NCBI RefSeq assembly: GCF_030486595.1
Contig: NZ_JAUJZH010000009.1
Location: 1-64,000, forward strand
From: Variovorax ginsengisoli
GTDB lineage: Bacteria > Pseudomonadota > Gammaproteobacteria > Burkholderiales > Burkholderiaceae_C
Reading direction: 5' to 3'
Length of the DNA: 64,000 nt
A model generated the notes under the pieces. The model ran no database searches, was not told where the DNA came from, and worked only from the letters and a program-made list of their open reading frames with translations. Position numbers and translations under genes: made by a program. This document shows positions 26,714-38,619 of this stretch, piece by piece. Positions within the stretch are counted from its first letter, which is position 1, and every line of letters starts with the position of its first letter.

Positions 26714-27994
26714 ATGAGAAGCATCAAGTTGGTTTCTTCTGCGGCGCTCGCCGCGGGGATGTGGCTGTCCGCTGCCGGCGCCCTCGCTGCCGACACGACC
26801 GTCCGTCTGATGCACGTGGATCAGAACCCCGACACCGGCGCCTTCTACAACGACGTCGCCCGTCGGTTCGAATCGACGCACCCTGGCGTCAAGGTCGAGA
26901 TCCAGTACCTCGAGAACGAGTCGTACAAGAAGAAGCTGACGACGCTGCTGCAATCACCCGATCGGCCGAACATTCTGTACAGCTGGGGTGGCGGAACCAT
27001 GCGCGACCAGATCAAGGCCGGCGTCCTCGAGGACATCTCCGCGCCGATGGACGCGAAGTGGCGCGAGAGCTTCATGCCGGCTGCGCTGCAGGCCTTTACC
27101 GTCAACGGCAAGGTCTACGGCGTGCCGCTGCAGCTGGGCCAGGTCGGGTTCTTCTACAACAAGGAATTGTTTGCAAAGGCCGGCGTCGACGCCGGGTCGA
27201 TCAAGACCTGGGACGACCTGCTCGGCGCAGTGAAGAAGATCAAGGACTCGGGAACCACGCCGATCATCGTCGGCGGCGGGGACAAGTGGCCGCTGCACTT
27301 CTACTGGTCGCACCTGGCGTTGCGCCTCGGTGGCAAGGCTGCCTTCGACGCCGCCATGCAAGGCGAGGGCAAGGGCTTCGCGAGCGACACCTTCGTCCAG
27401 GCTGGCACCTTGTTCCAGCAGCTCACCGACCTGAAGCCGTTCCAGCCGGGCTACCTCGGCGCCACCTTTCCCCAGTCGTCGGGCCAGTTCGGCGACGGCA
27501 AGGGCGCCATGGTCCTCCAGCTGAACGGGATGCTCGGCTCGATGAAGGCGAACTCCGCGAACAAGCTCGGCCTTCCCGAGGACAAGCTGGGATGGTTCCC
27601 CTTCCCGGTCGTCGCGGGCGGCAAGGGCGACCCGACCGACACCCTGGGCGGCATGAACGGCTGGCTGGTCACCAAGGGCTCGCCCAAGGAGGCCGCCGAA
27701 TTCCTGCGCTTCTTCTCGGAAGCGAAGAACCAGCGCGTTCCGGCTGAACGCGGGTCCTACATCCCCGTGGTCAACGGCACGCTGGACGCCATCGCCAATC
27801 CGATCCTGCGCCAGATGGCCGAGAACGTCTCGAAGTCCCACTACCACCAGATCTACTACGACCAGATGCTTGGCCCGTCGGTCGGTGCGGTCGTCAACGA
27901 CGTGTCGGTCGAGCTCGCCACCGGCAAGATGAAGCCCGCAGATGCCGCCGCCGCCGTGCAGGCAGCCTGGCAGCGCGTCAACAGTACCAACTGA
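26714..27994 (+). CDS. ABC transporter sugar-binding protein (family 1)
   Basis: 426 aa periplasmic receptor. The signal peptide ends ALAAD at about residue 25. The mature protein starts with the family pattern TVRLMHVDQNPDTGAFYND and contains the extracellular family 1 signature region YGVPLQLGQVGFFYNKELF. It binds oligosaccharides, as in ThuE, CebE and XynE types. GGAGAC precedes the start. It heads an operon with two permeases, an ATPase and two glycosidases. Confidence 0.9.
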   Translation: MRSIKLVSSAALAAGMWLSAAGALAADTTVRLMHVDQNPDTGAFYNDVARRFESTHPGVKVEIQYLENESYKKKLTTLLQSPDRPNILYSWGGGTMRDQIKAGVLEDISAPMDAKWRESFMPAALQAFTVNGKVYGVPLQLGQVGFFYNKELFAKAGVDAGSIKTWDDLLGAVKKIKDSGTTPIIVGGGDKWPLHFYWSHLALRLGGKAAFDAAMQGEGKGFASDTFVQAGTLFQQLTDLKPFQPGYLGATFPQSSGQFGDGKGAMVLQLNGMLGSMKANSANKLGLPEDKLGWFPFPVVAGGKGDPTDTLGGMNGWLVTKGSPKEAAEFLRFFSEAKNQRVPAERGSYIPVVNGTLDAIANPILRQMAENVSKSHYHQIYYDQMLGPSVGAVVNDVSVELATGKMKPADAAAAVQAAWQRVNSTN

Positions 27995-28058
27995 ACGACT
28001 CGCACGATCTCGAAACAGACGCCGGCACTCGAAGCGCGCAGACAGGGAAGGGACCATC

Positions 28059-29006
28059 GTGACGACCATCGAACACAGCGCAGGGGCCGTGGCGCCTGCC
28101 CCGACGGGCAGGTCGCGGGCCTGGCGACGCAAGCCCTCCAGGCGAGTCGGCGGGACGACGGCAGTGGTGCTGTTCTTTCTTCCGCCGGCGATCCTGCTGT
28201 TTACGTTGTTCGTCGCCTTGCCGATGGGCGCGGCCGGCTGGTACAGCTTCTTCAACTGGAACGGCTATGGCGTTCCCACGAACTTCGTCGGATTCCGGAA
28301 CTTCGTGGACCTGTTCCAGAACCCTGCGTTCCGCACAGCCCTCGGCAACAACCTGCTGATCATCGTGGGGTCGCTGGCCGTGCAGCTGCCCTTGGCGCTG
28401 GCCATGGCGGTATTGCTGGCCGACCGGGTGATCGGCACGACCTCCTTCAGGCTGATCTTCTTCCTGCCCTACATCCTGGCGGAGATCGCGGCCGGCCTGA
28501 TCTGGCGTTTCGTCTACGACGGCGACTACGGCCTGCTGGCCAAGATCTGGGAGTGGTTCGGAGGGACAGCACCCTACGTGCTGTCCGAACCCGAGCTCGC
28601 GATGTACGCCATCCTTATCGTCGTGATCTGGAAGTACTTCGGATTCCACATGATCCTGTACATCGCCGGATTGCAGCAGATCGATCGCAGCCTTTACGAG
28701 GCCGCCCGCATCGACGGCGCATCGCGCTGGCAGATCTTCAGCCGCATCACGGTGCCGTTGCTGGGCTCGACGATCAGGCTGTCGGTGTTCTTCGCGATCC
28801 TCGGCTCGATCCAGCTCTTCGATCTCATCATGCCGCTGACCAAGGGCGGTCCGTCCGACAGCACGCAGACCATGGTGACCTTCCTCTACAACTACGGTGT
28901 CACGCGCATGGAGATCGGTTTCGGCAGCGCCGTCGGCGTTGTCCTGTTCCTCATCTGCGTGGTCTTCGCCTTCGGCTACAAGCGGGTCCTGATGCGCCAT
29001 GACTAG
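28059..29006 (+). CDS. ABC sugar transporter permease 1 (MalF-type)
   Basis: 315 aa, six transmembrane segments. The EAA loop is readable as EAARIDGASRWQIFSRITVPLL near residue 210 (given here as motif; key residues EAA...G...P). A GTG at 28059 with an AGGGAAGGGA ribosome site is the preferred start. In-frame ATG codons further upstream overlap the binding protein gene and would add a non-homologous Arg-rich leader. Confidence 0.88.
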   Translation: MTTIEHSAGAVAPAPTGRSRAWRRKPSRRVGGTTAVVLFFLPPAILLFTLFVALPMGAAGWYSFFNWNGYGVPTNFVGFRNFVDLFQNPAFRTALGNNLLIIVGSLAVQLPLALAMAVLLADRVIGTTSFRLIFFLPYILAEIAAGLIWRFVYDGDYGLLAKIWEWFGGTAPYVLSEPELAMYAILIVVIWKYFGFHMILYIAGLQQIDRSLYEAARIDGASRWQIFSRITVPLLGSTIRLSVFFAILGSIQLFDLIMPLTKGGPSDSTQTMVTFLYNYGVTRMEIGFGSAVGVVLFLICVVFAFGYKRVLMRHD

Positions 29007-29850
29007 TCACGATTCATCCGCGCCGAAGTCCGCGTCCATGTCGCCGGTCGTCCGCTACGCGGCGCTGTTCCTGGTCGCCGGGCTGGTGCTGATCCCGCTG
29101 GTCGCCACCGTGCTGGGCGGCTTCAAGACCCTCGGCGACCTGCGCGTCAATCCCTTCGGATTTCCGGCGCAATGGGAATGGCGCAACTACTGGGACATCC
29201 TCGGCGGGAGCCGCTACTGGCAACTGATGGGGAACTCCGCGGTGATCGCGGTGCTGACGGTCATCCTGACGGTGATGGTCTCGGCGATGGCGGCGTTCGT
29301 GTTCGTGCACATCCAGTTCTTCGGCTCGGCCTTCCTCATCAACTACCTGCTTCTCGGATTGATGTTCCCGGCGGCGACCGCGATTCTGCCGCTGTTCATC
29401 CAGATCCGGGACCTGGGCCTGCTCGACAACTACTGGGGCGTCGTCCTGCCGCAGGTCGCCTTCGGCCTGGCGTCGAGCATCCTGCTGTTCCGCAACTACT
29501 TCAAGCAATTGCCGGCGGAGCTGTTCGAGGCGGCACTCATCGACGGCTGCGGCTACTTCAGGTTCTTCTGGCACATCGTGCTGCCCCTGTCGAGACCCAT
29601 CCTGGCGACGGTGGCGGTGATCGTCTTCGTGCACAGCTGGAATTCGTACCTGCTGCCCCTGGTGGTCTTCAACCGCGAGACGCTCTACACCTGGCCGCTC
29701 GGAATCATGGCGTACCAGGGCGAGTTCTCGACCGACTGGAACCTGGTGCTGGCATTCATCACGCTCACGATCCTCCCGGCCGTGATCATGTTCTTTGCGG
29801 CGCAAAAGCATATCGTCGCCGGCCTGACCTCCGGCTCTGTCAAAGGCTGA
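28999..29850 (+). CDS. ABC sugar transporter permease 2 (MalG-type)
   Basis: 283 aa, six transmembrane segments. The EAA loop appears as ELFEAALIDGCGYFRFFWHI near residue 173. It overlaps the first permease by eight bases, consistent with coupled synthesis of the heterodimer. Confidence 0.9.
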   Translation: MTSHDSSAPKSASMSPVVRYAALFLVAGLVLIPLVATVLGGFKTLGDLRVNPFGFPAQWEWRNYWDILGGSRYWQLMGNSAVIAVLTVILTVMVSAMAAFVFVHIQFFGSAFLINYLLLGLMFPAATAILPLFIQIRDLGLLDNYWGVVLPQVAFGLASSILLFRNYFKQLPAELFEAALIDGCGYFRFFWHIVLPLSRPILATVAVIVFVHSWNSYLLPLVVFNRETLYTWPLGIMAYQGEFSTDWNLVLAFITLTILPAVIMFFAAQKHIVAGLTSGSVKG

Positions 29851-29863
29851 GAAGGATCCATCC

Positions 29864-30925
<1,062 letters not shown>

Positions 30926-30944
30926 TGCAACAGGAGCAGAACCA

Positions 30945-32423
30945 ATGGATTTTCTGAGCGTAAAGGCCAACCAGATCGTCGACGCCCGAGGCAAGAGCGT
31001 GCGGCTGCGGGGCACCTGTGTCGGCGGCTGGATGAACATGGAGGACTTCATCAACGGCTTCTCCGGCGCGGAGCACACGCTGCGTTTCGAGATGGCCGAG
31101 GTCCTGGGCAAGTCGAAGGCCGAATACTTCTTCGAGCGATTCCACGATCACTTCTTCAACGAGTCCGACATCGAGTACCTCAAGAGCCTCGGCACCACGG
31201 TGGTCAGGCTCCCGCTGAACTACCGCCACTTCGAGGACGACAACAAGCCCTTCGTCTACAAGGAAGCCGGCTTCCGGCGGCTGACGCAGGTGCTCCGGTG
31301 GTGCGAGAAGCACGGCCTCTACGCCATCCTCGACCTGCACGCCGTCCAGGGCTGGCAGAACGTGCATTGGCACTCGGACAACGCCAACAGGCACAGCCTG
31401 TTCTGGAACCACACGCACTACCAGGACCGGTTCGTCGCCCTGTGGAAGGAGATTGCCACGCGATACAAGGACGAGGCCGTCGTCGCGGGATTCAACCTGA
31501 TGAACGAGCCCTGCGTGAACAACCAGTTCGGCGATCTGCCGTGGAACATCCACAAGAACTATCGGCCGGACTGGGACCTGATGAACACCGTCTACCGGCG
31601 GGCCGTCGACGCGGTGCGGCAGATCGATTCGCGGCACATCATCTTCCTCGAAGGCGATCGCTATTCCTACCTGTTCAGCGGCATGGAAGCGCCGTTCGCG
31701 GACAACCTCGTCTACAGCAGCCACAACTACACCATCGCGGGCTTCGGCCCGGGCCAGTATCCCGGGACGATCGATGCGGGACAGCCCCGAAGCGATGGCC
31801 CCGAGCACTGGGACCTGGCACGGCAAGAACTCGAGTTCACGAACCACGAAGGCACCGTGTTCACGAAGAAGCACGGCGCTCCCTTGTGGGTCGGCGAGTT
31901 CGGGTCGGTCTACAACGGCGGCGATGCAGAGGTGCCCGACCGCCTGCGCGCGATGGACGACCAGATCGGCATCTTCGAGCGCCATGGCGCGCACTGGACC
32001 ACCTGGACCTACAAGGACGTCGGCGTGATGGGGCTTGTGACCCTCGACCCCGAGTCGGAGTACCAGCAGCGGGTCGGTGACTTCATCCGGAAGAAGGTTC
32101 AGCTGGGCGCCGATGACTGGATGGTGTGGATGCCTCCGACGGCGGTCAAGCAGGAAACCGGAAAGCTGGCGCAACAGATCTACGACGTCATCGGCGACGA
32201 CAGCATCACCCAGGTCTACAACCGCAAGTGCTTCAGCTCGGCGGTGCTCTGCTTCTACACCAGCGCCCTGATGCAGCAGACCTACGCCCGCCTGTTCAAG
32301 GACTTGTCCGAATCGCAGATCGATCGGGTCCTCTCGTCGTTCTCGCTGAAGCAGTGCAAGGTGAACAACGAGCTCGCCGGCATCGTGAAGAAGTATTCCG
32401 CCTTCCCGGTGCAGGGGCACTGA
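30945..32423 (+). CDS. intracellular glycoside hydrolase family 5 enzyme
   Basis: 492 aa retaining glycosidase of the (beta/alpha)8 cellulase fold. The acid/base is Glu188 in NLMNEP and the nucleophile Glu318 in WVGEFGS; substrate-binding stretches [11 protein letters not shown] and LHAVQGWQN are also present. There is no signal peptide, so it acts in the cytosol on imported oligosaccharides. Residues after about 395 form a helical extension not typical of GH5. CAGGAG precedes the start. Similar enzymes include exo-beta-1,3-glucanases and beta-glucosidases; the exact bond is not readable. Confidence 0.85.
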   Translation: MDFLSVKANQIVDARGKSVRLRGTCVGGWMNMEDFINGFSGAEHTLRFEMAEVLGKSKAEYFFERFHDHFFNESDIEYLKSLGTTVVRLPLNYRHFEDDNKPFVYKEAGFRRLTQVLRWCEKHGLYAILDLHAVQGWQNVHWHSDNANRHSLFWNHTHYQDRFVALWKEIATRYKDEAVVAGFNLMNEPCVNNQFGDLPWNIHKNYRPDWDLMNTVYRRAVDAVRQIDSRHIIFLEGDRYSYLFSGMEAPFADNLVYSSHNYTIAGFGPGQYPGTIDAGQPRSDGPEHWDLARQELEFTNHEGTVFTKKHGAPLWVGEFGSVYNGGDAEVPDRLRAMDDQIGIFERHGAHWTTWTYKDVGVMGLVTLDPESEYQQRVGDFIRKKVQLGADDWMVWMPPTAVKQETGKLAQQIYDVIGDDSITQVYNRKCFSSAVLCFYTSALMQQTYARLFKDLSESQIDRVLSSFSLKQCKVNNELAGIVKKYSAFPVQGH

Positions 32424-33520
32424 TGGACAAGGTCGGAATCGGCTTCATCGGCTGCGGGAACATCAGCGAGGCCTACCTGAAGGCCGCGGCGAAGTTCCCC
32501 ATCCTCGACATCCGCGGCGTCGCCGACCTGAAGCCGGAGGCGGCGCAGGCGCGTGCCTCGCAGTTCGGGCTCGAGGCCGTTTCGGTCGATGCGCTCCTGC
32601 GCGACCCGGCGATCGAGATCATCGTGAACCTGACGATCCCGGCGGTGCACGTCGAGGTCGGGCTGATGGCGATCGCCGCCGGCAAGCACGTGCATTCCGA
32701 GAAGCCGTTGGGCCTCACGACAGCCCACGCAAGAACGCTGCTCGACGCCGCCGACAAGCGTGGGCTTCGGGTCGGCTGCGCGCCCGACACCTTCCTCGGT
32801 GGCGCGCACCAGACTTGTCGCAAGCTCGTCGACGAAGGCGCCATCGGCAAGCCGGTGGCGGGCACGGCGACTTTCATGTGTCCGGGTCACGAGCGCTGGC
32901 ATCCGAACCCTGCCTTCTACTATGCCGAGGGCGGCGGGCCGATGCTCGACATGGGGCCGTACTACATCACGGCATTGGTGAACCTCATCGGACCGGTCGC
33001 GCGCGTTTCCGGGTCGACCTCGCGTGTGCGCAGCGAGCGCCTCATCACCAGCGAGCCGCTCAAGGGCACGAAGATCGACGTCGAGGTGGCCACCCATGTC
33101 GCCGGCACGATGGAGTTCGCGTCGGGCGCCATCGTGTCGATCGCCACCAGCTTCGACGTGCCGAAGCACCGGCATGTGCCGATCGAGCTCTACGGCACCG
33201 AGGCCAGCATGATCGTGCCCGATCCGAACTACTTCGGCGGCACGATCCAGCTCGCGCAGGCCGGGCAGGAGTGGGCCGACCAGCCCATCGGGCATGCCTA
33301 CGGAGACGGCAACTACCGAAGCATCGGCGTGGCCGACATGGCGCATGCCATCCGCGCCGACCGGCCGCACCGCGCGTCCGGCGAACTGGCCCTTCATGTG
33401 CTCGAAGTGATGGAGGCATTCGAGACCTCGTCGCGACTGGGCCGACACGTGAGCATCGAGACCCGGCCGGAGCGGCCGCAGATCTTGCCGACCGCCTTCT
33501 CGGCAGGCGGCCTCGGCTGA
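32423..33520 (+). CDS. Gfo/Idh/MocA family oxidoreductase (ThuB-like)
   Basis: 365 aa NAD(P)-dependent dehydrogenase. The Rossmann motif is GFIGCGNISEAYL at residue 6, the family EKPL motif is HSEKPLGLT near residue 93, and a catalytic-type DMGPYYITAL with the usual Asp/His region lies near residue 175. No signal peptide is seen. It overlaps the GH5 stop by one base (TGATG). Followed by a ThuA gene and preceded by an ABC importer, it resembles the thuEFGKAB arrangement, in which the dehydrogenase oxidises a disaccharide at C3. A role on the imported glycoside is the leading hypothesis. Confidence 0.85.
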   Translation: MDKVGIGFIGCGNISEAYLKAAAKFPILDIRGVADLKPEAAQARASQFGLEAVSVDALLRDPAIEIIVNLTIPAVHVEVGLMAIAAGKHVHSEKPLGLTTAHARTLLDAADKRGLRVGCAPDTFLGGAHQTCRKLVDEGAIGKPVAGTATFMCPGHERWHPNPAFYYAEGGGPMLDMGPYYITALVNLIGPVARVSGSTSRVRSERLITSEPLKGTKIDVEVATHVAGTMEFASGAIVSIATSFDVPKHRHVPIELYGTEASMIVPDPNYFGGTIQLAQAGQEWADQPIGHAYGDGNYRSIGVADMAHAIRADRPHRASGELALHVLEVMEAFETSSRLGRHVSIETRPERPQILPTAFSAGGLG

Positions 33521-33551
33521 ACCCGTCAACGAATTGAACAGAGGCGACTCA

Positions 33552-34193
33552 ATGCGCGAAGCCATGATCGTGTGGGGCGGCTGGATGGGGCACGAGCCCG
33601 ACCAGGCGGCGAAGATCGTCTCGGACATGCTGACCGAGCACGGCTTCAAGGTCCGTGTCGAGACCTCGACAAAGGCATTCGCGGACCCGGCCATCGCGGA
33701 CCTGAGCCTGATCGTCCCGATCATCACGATGTCGAAGATCGAGAAGGACGAACTCGCGAACCTGACCAGTGCGGTGCGCGAAGGCGTCGGCCTCGCAGGC
33801 TTCCATGGCGGGATGTGCGATGCCTTTCGCGACGCGGTCGACTACCAGTTCATGACGGGCGGCCAGTGGGTCGCCCATCCCGGCAACGTCATCGACTTCC
33901 GCGTCAACATCGCCAGGCCGGACGATCCCGTGACGGAGGGCATCGGCGACTTCGACTATCGCTCGGAGCAGTACTACATGCACGTCGACCCTTCGAACGA
34001 GGTGCTGGCGACGACGACATTCACTGGCGAGCATGCGCCGTGGATCGATGGCGGGGTGATGCCGGTGGCATGGAAGCGCCGGCACGGAAAGGGGCGGGTG
34101 TTCTACAGCGCGCTCGGCCATGTCGCCAGCGAGTTTCAGGTACCCCAGATGCGCACGCTCCTCGAGCGCGGAATGCTCTGGGCGGCACGCTGA
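33552..34193 (+). CDS. ThuA-like domain protein (trehalose utilisation family)
   Basis: 213 aa class I glutamine amidotransferase-like fold. Visible are GLAGFHGGMCDAF (elbow region, where a Cys/Ser stands in related enzymes), GGQWVAHPG, and DFDYRSEQYYMHVDPS. ThuA proteins act with a Gfo/Idh dehydrogenase on 3-keto-glycosides. The start at 33552 is preferred over 33534 for its fit to homologues. It lies 31 bases after the dehydrogenase gene in the same operon. Confidence 0.85.
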   Translation: MREAMIVWGGWMGHEPDQAAKIVSDMLTEHGFKVRVETSTKAFADPAIADLSLIVPIITMSKIEKDELANLTSAVREGVGLAGFHGGMCDAFRDAVDYQFMTGGQWVAHPGNVIDFRVNIARPDDPVTEGIGDFDYRSEQYYMHVDPSNEVLATTTFTGEHAPWIDGGVMPVAWKRRHGKGRVFYSALGHVASEFQVPQMRTLLERGMLWAAR

Positions 34194-34216
34194 CACGACC
34201 CGGCGTCGCACCCCCA

Positions 34217-36631
<2,415 letters not shown>

Positions 36632-36639
36632 TCCTCCCA

Positions 36640-37824
36640 ATGCAAACCAACCTCCATTCATCCTTTCTTCCCACCGACGCTTCCGGCGCCTTGCTCGTTG
36701 GTCGGGTCTGGCGTGCAGGGCCCGCCAACGGACCTTGCGTCGTGGTGGTTCGAGCGGGTCAGGTGGTGGACATCACTGCCTCGGCGCCCACCGTGTCCGA
36801 CCTTCTCGACCGGGATGACCTCCTGGATTTCATCCGCAACTGCCCAGGGGAGCCCCTGGGTGAGGTCGCCGGGTGGCTCGACAAGACCATGACGGCGTCG
36901 GGAAAGCCCGGCGCCGAGAAGCTGCTGGCGCCGTGCGACCTGCAAGCCATCAAGGCATGCGGCGTTACCTTCGCCGTCAGCTTGCTGGAGCGCGTCATCG
37001 AGGAGCAGGCCGGCGGCGACGCCACCAAGGCCGTGCAGATCCGGCACGAACTTCAACGCACCATCGGGTCGGACTTGTCGGCCATTCGCCCCGGTTCGCC
37101 CGAAGCGGAATCGCTCAAGCACGAACTCATCCGCCAGGGCACATGGTCCCAGTACATGGAAGTCGGGATCGGTCCCGATGCCGAAGTGTTCTCCAAGGCG
37201 CAGCCCATGTCCGCGGTCGGATTCGGCGATGACGTCGGGTTGCATCCGAGTTCGTCGTGGAACAACCCCGAGCCCGAGATCGTGCTGGCGGTCAACAGCC
37301 GCGCGCAGATCGTCGGCGCCACGCTGGGCAACGACGTGAATCTCCGCGACGTCGAAGGCCGAAGTGCCCTGCTGCTGGGCAAGGCCAAGGACAACAACGG
37401 CTCCTGCGCGATCGGACCGTTCCTGCGCCTGTTCGACGACGAGTTCACGCTGGACACCATCCGCGCAGCCACGGTGAGCCTGGTCATCGAAGGGCAGGAC
37501 GATGGCTTCCGGCTCGAAGGATCCAGCCGCATGGCCGAGATCAGCCGCGACCCCGCCGACCTGGTGCGCCAGACCTGCGGCGCGCACCACCAGTATCCGG
37601 ACGGCTTCTTCCTGTTCCTCGGCACGATGTTCTCCCCCATCCAGGACCGGGGGGACGAAGGCAAAGGGTTCACGCACCGCCTCGGCGATCGCGTGACGAT
37701 CTCGACGCCGTCGCTGGGCGCCCTTGTCAATCGCGTGCAGCGTTCCGATGCCATCGCCCCCTGGACCTTCGGCGTCCGGGCGCTCTACCGGAACCTGTCC
37801 TCTCGCGGCATCGCCGCTTCCTGA
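36640..37824 (+). CDS. xylX: 2-keto-3-deoxy-D-xylonate dehydratase (XylX), FAH family
   Basis: 394 aa, the length of Caulobacter XylX. Strong landmarks shared with that enzyme are TFAVSLLERVIEE, WSQYMEVGIGPDAE, the acidic metal site SSWNNPEPEIVL, GNDVNLRDVEGRSALLL and HQYPDGFFLFLGTMF. It removes water from 2-keto-3-deoxyxylonate to give 2-oxoglutarate semialdehyde in the Weimberg pathway. The same family includes L-arabinose pathway enzymes, but the neighbours below support D-xylose. It starts nine bases after the GH3 gene. Confidence 0.85.
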   Translation: MQTNLHSSFLPTDASGALLVGRVWRAGPANGPCVVVVRAGQVVDITASAPTVSDLLDRDDLLDFIRNCPGEPLGEVAGWLDKTMTASGKPGAEKLLAPCDLQAIKACGVTFAVSLLERVIEEQAGGDATKAVQIRHELQRTIGSDLSAIRPGSPEAESLKHELIRQGTWSQYMEVGIGPDAEVFSKAQPMSAVGFGDDVGLHPSSSWNNPEPEIVLAVNSRAQIVGATLGNDVNLRDVEGRSALLLGKAKDNNGSCAIGPFLRLFDDEFTLDTIRAATVSLVIEGQDDGFRLEGSSRMAEISRDPADLVRQTCGAHHQYPDGFFLFLGTMFSPIQDRGDEGKGFTHRLGDRVTISTPSLGALVNRVQRSDAIAPWTFGVRALYRNLSSRGIAAS

Positions 37825-37854
37825 GGCACGACCCGATCAACAAAAGGACCATCA

Positions 37855-38619
37855 ATGTCTGCCATCTATCCGAGCCTCGCCGGCAAGCGAGTCGTCATCA
37901 CCGGCGGGGGCTCCGGCATCGGCGCGGCCATGGTCGAGGCTTTCGCTCGACAAGGTGCCCAGGTGTTCTTTCTCGACATCGCCGACTCCGATGGCCGTGC
38001 GCTTCAAGCGAAGCTCGGAGATGCGGCGCGGCCGCCTGTCTTTCACCGCTGCGATCTGACCGAGTTGCAGGGGGTCCGGGCGACCTTCGCGGCGATCGAG
38101 GCCTCGGGCGGTCCCATCGACGTCCTCGTCAACAACGCGGCAAACGACGACCGGCATGAAATCGGTACGGTGACGACGGACTACTGGGACCAGCGGATCG
38201 CGGTCAACCTGAGGCACCAGTTCTTCTGCGCGCAGGCTGTTTCGGGCGGAATGCGCGCGGCCGGGGGCGGCGTGATCCTGAACCTCGGCTCCATCTCCTG
38301 GCATCTCGCGCTGCCAAGCTTGTCGATCTACATGACTGCCAAGGCCGGCATCGAGGGCCTCACGAAAGGGTTGGCACGCGACCTGGGCGGATTCAACATC
38401 CGCGTCAACTGCATCGTCCCGGGCGCGGTGCGGACGCCCCGCCAGATGAAGCTCTGGCAATCCCCTGAAAGCGAGGCGCAGGTCGTGGCGGCGCAGTGCC
38501 TGCCGCAGCGAATCGATCCTGCGCATGTCGCGGCGATGGCGCTCTTTCTGGCATCGGACGACGCCGCGCGTTGCTCCGGACGCGAGTACTACGTGGACGC
38601 AGGATGGCACGGCGCATGA
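37855..38619 (+). CDS. xylB: D-xylose 1-dehydrogenase (XylB), SDR family
   Basis: 254 aa short-chain dehydrogenase. The cofactor motif is TGGGSGIG at residue 17, the NNA motif reads NNAAND, and the catalytic Ser is in GSISWH, with Tyr and Lys in YMTAKAG. SIYPSL-like start, NDDRHE, VNLRH and SISWHL closely follow Caulobacter NAD-dependent xylose dehydrogenase. It oxidises D-xylose to xylono-lactone. The stop overlaps the xylD start as ATGA. Confidence 0.87.
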   Translation: MSAIYPSLAGKRVVITGGGSGIGAAMVEAFARQGAQVFFLDIADSDGRALQAKLGDAARPPVFHRCDLTELQGVRATFAAIEASGGPIDVLVNNAANDDRHEIGTVTTDYWDQRIAVNLRHQFFCAQAVSGGMRAAGGGVILNLGSISWHLALPSLSIYMTAKAGIEGLTKGLARDLGGFNIRVNCIVPGAVRTPRQMKLWQSPESEAQVVAAQCLPQRIDPAHVAAMALFLASDDAARCSGREYYVDAGWHGA

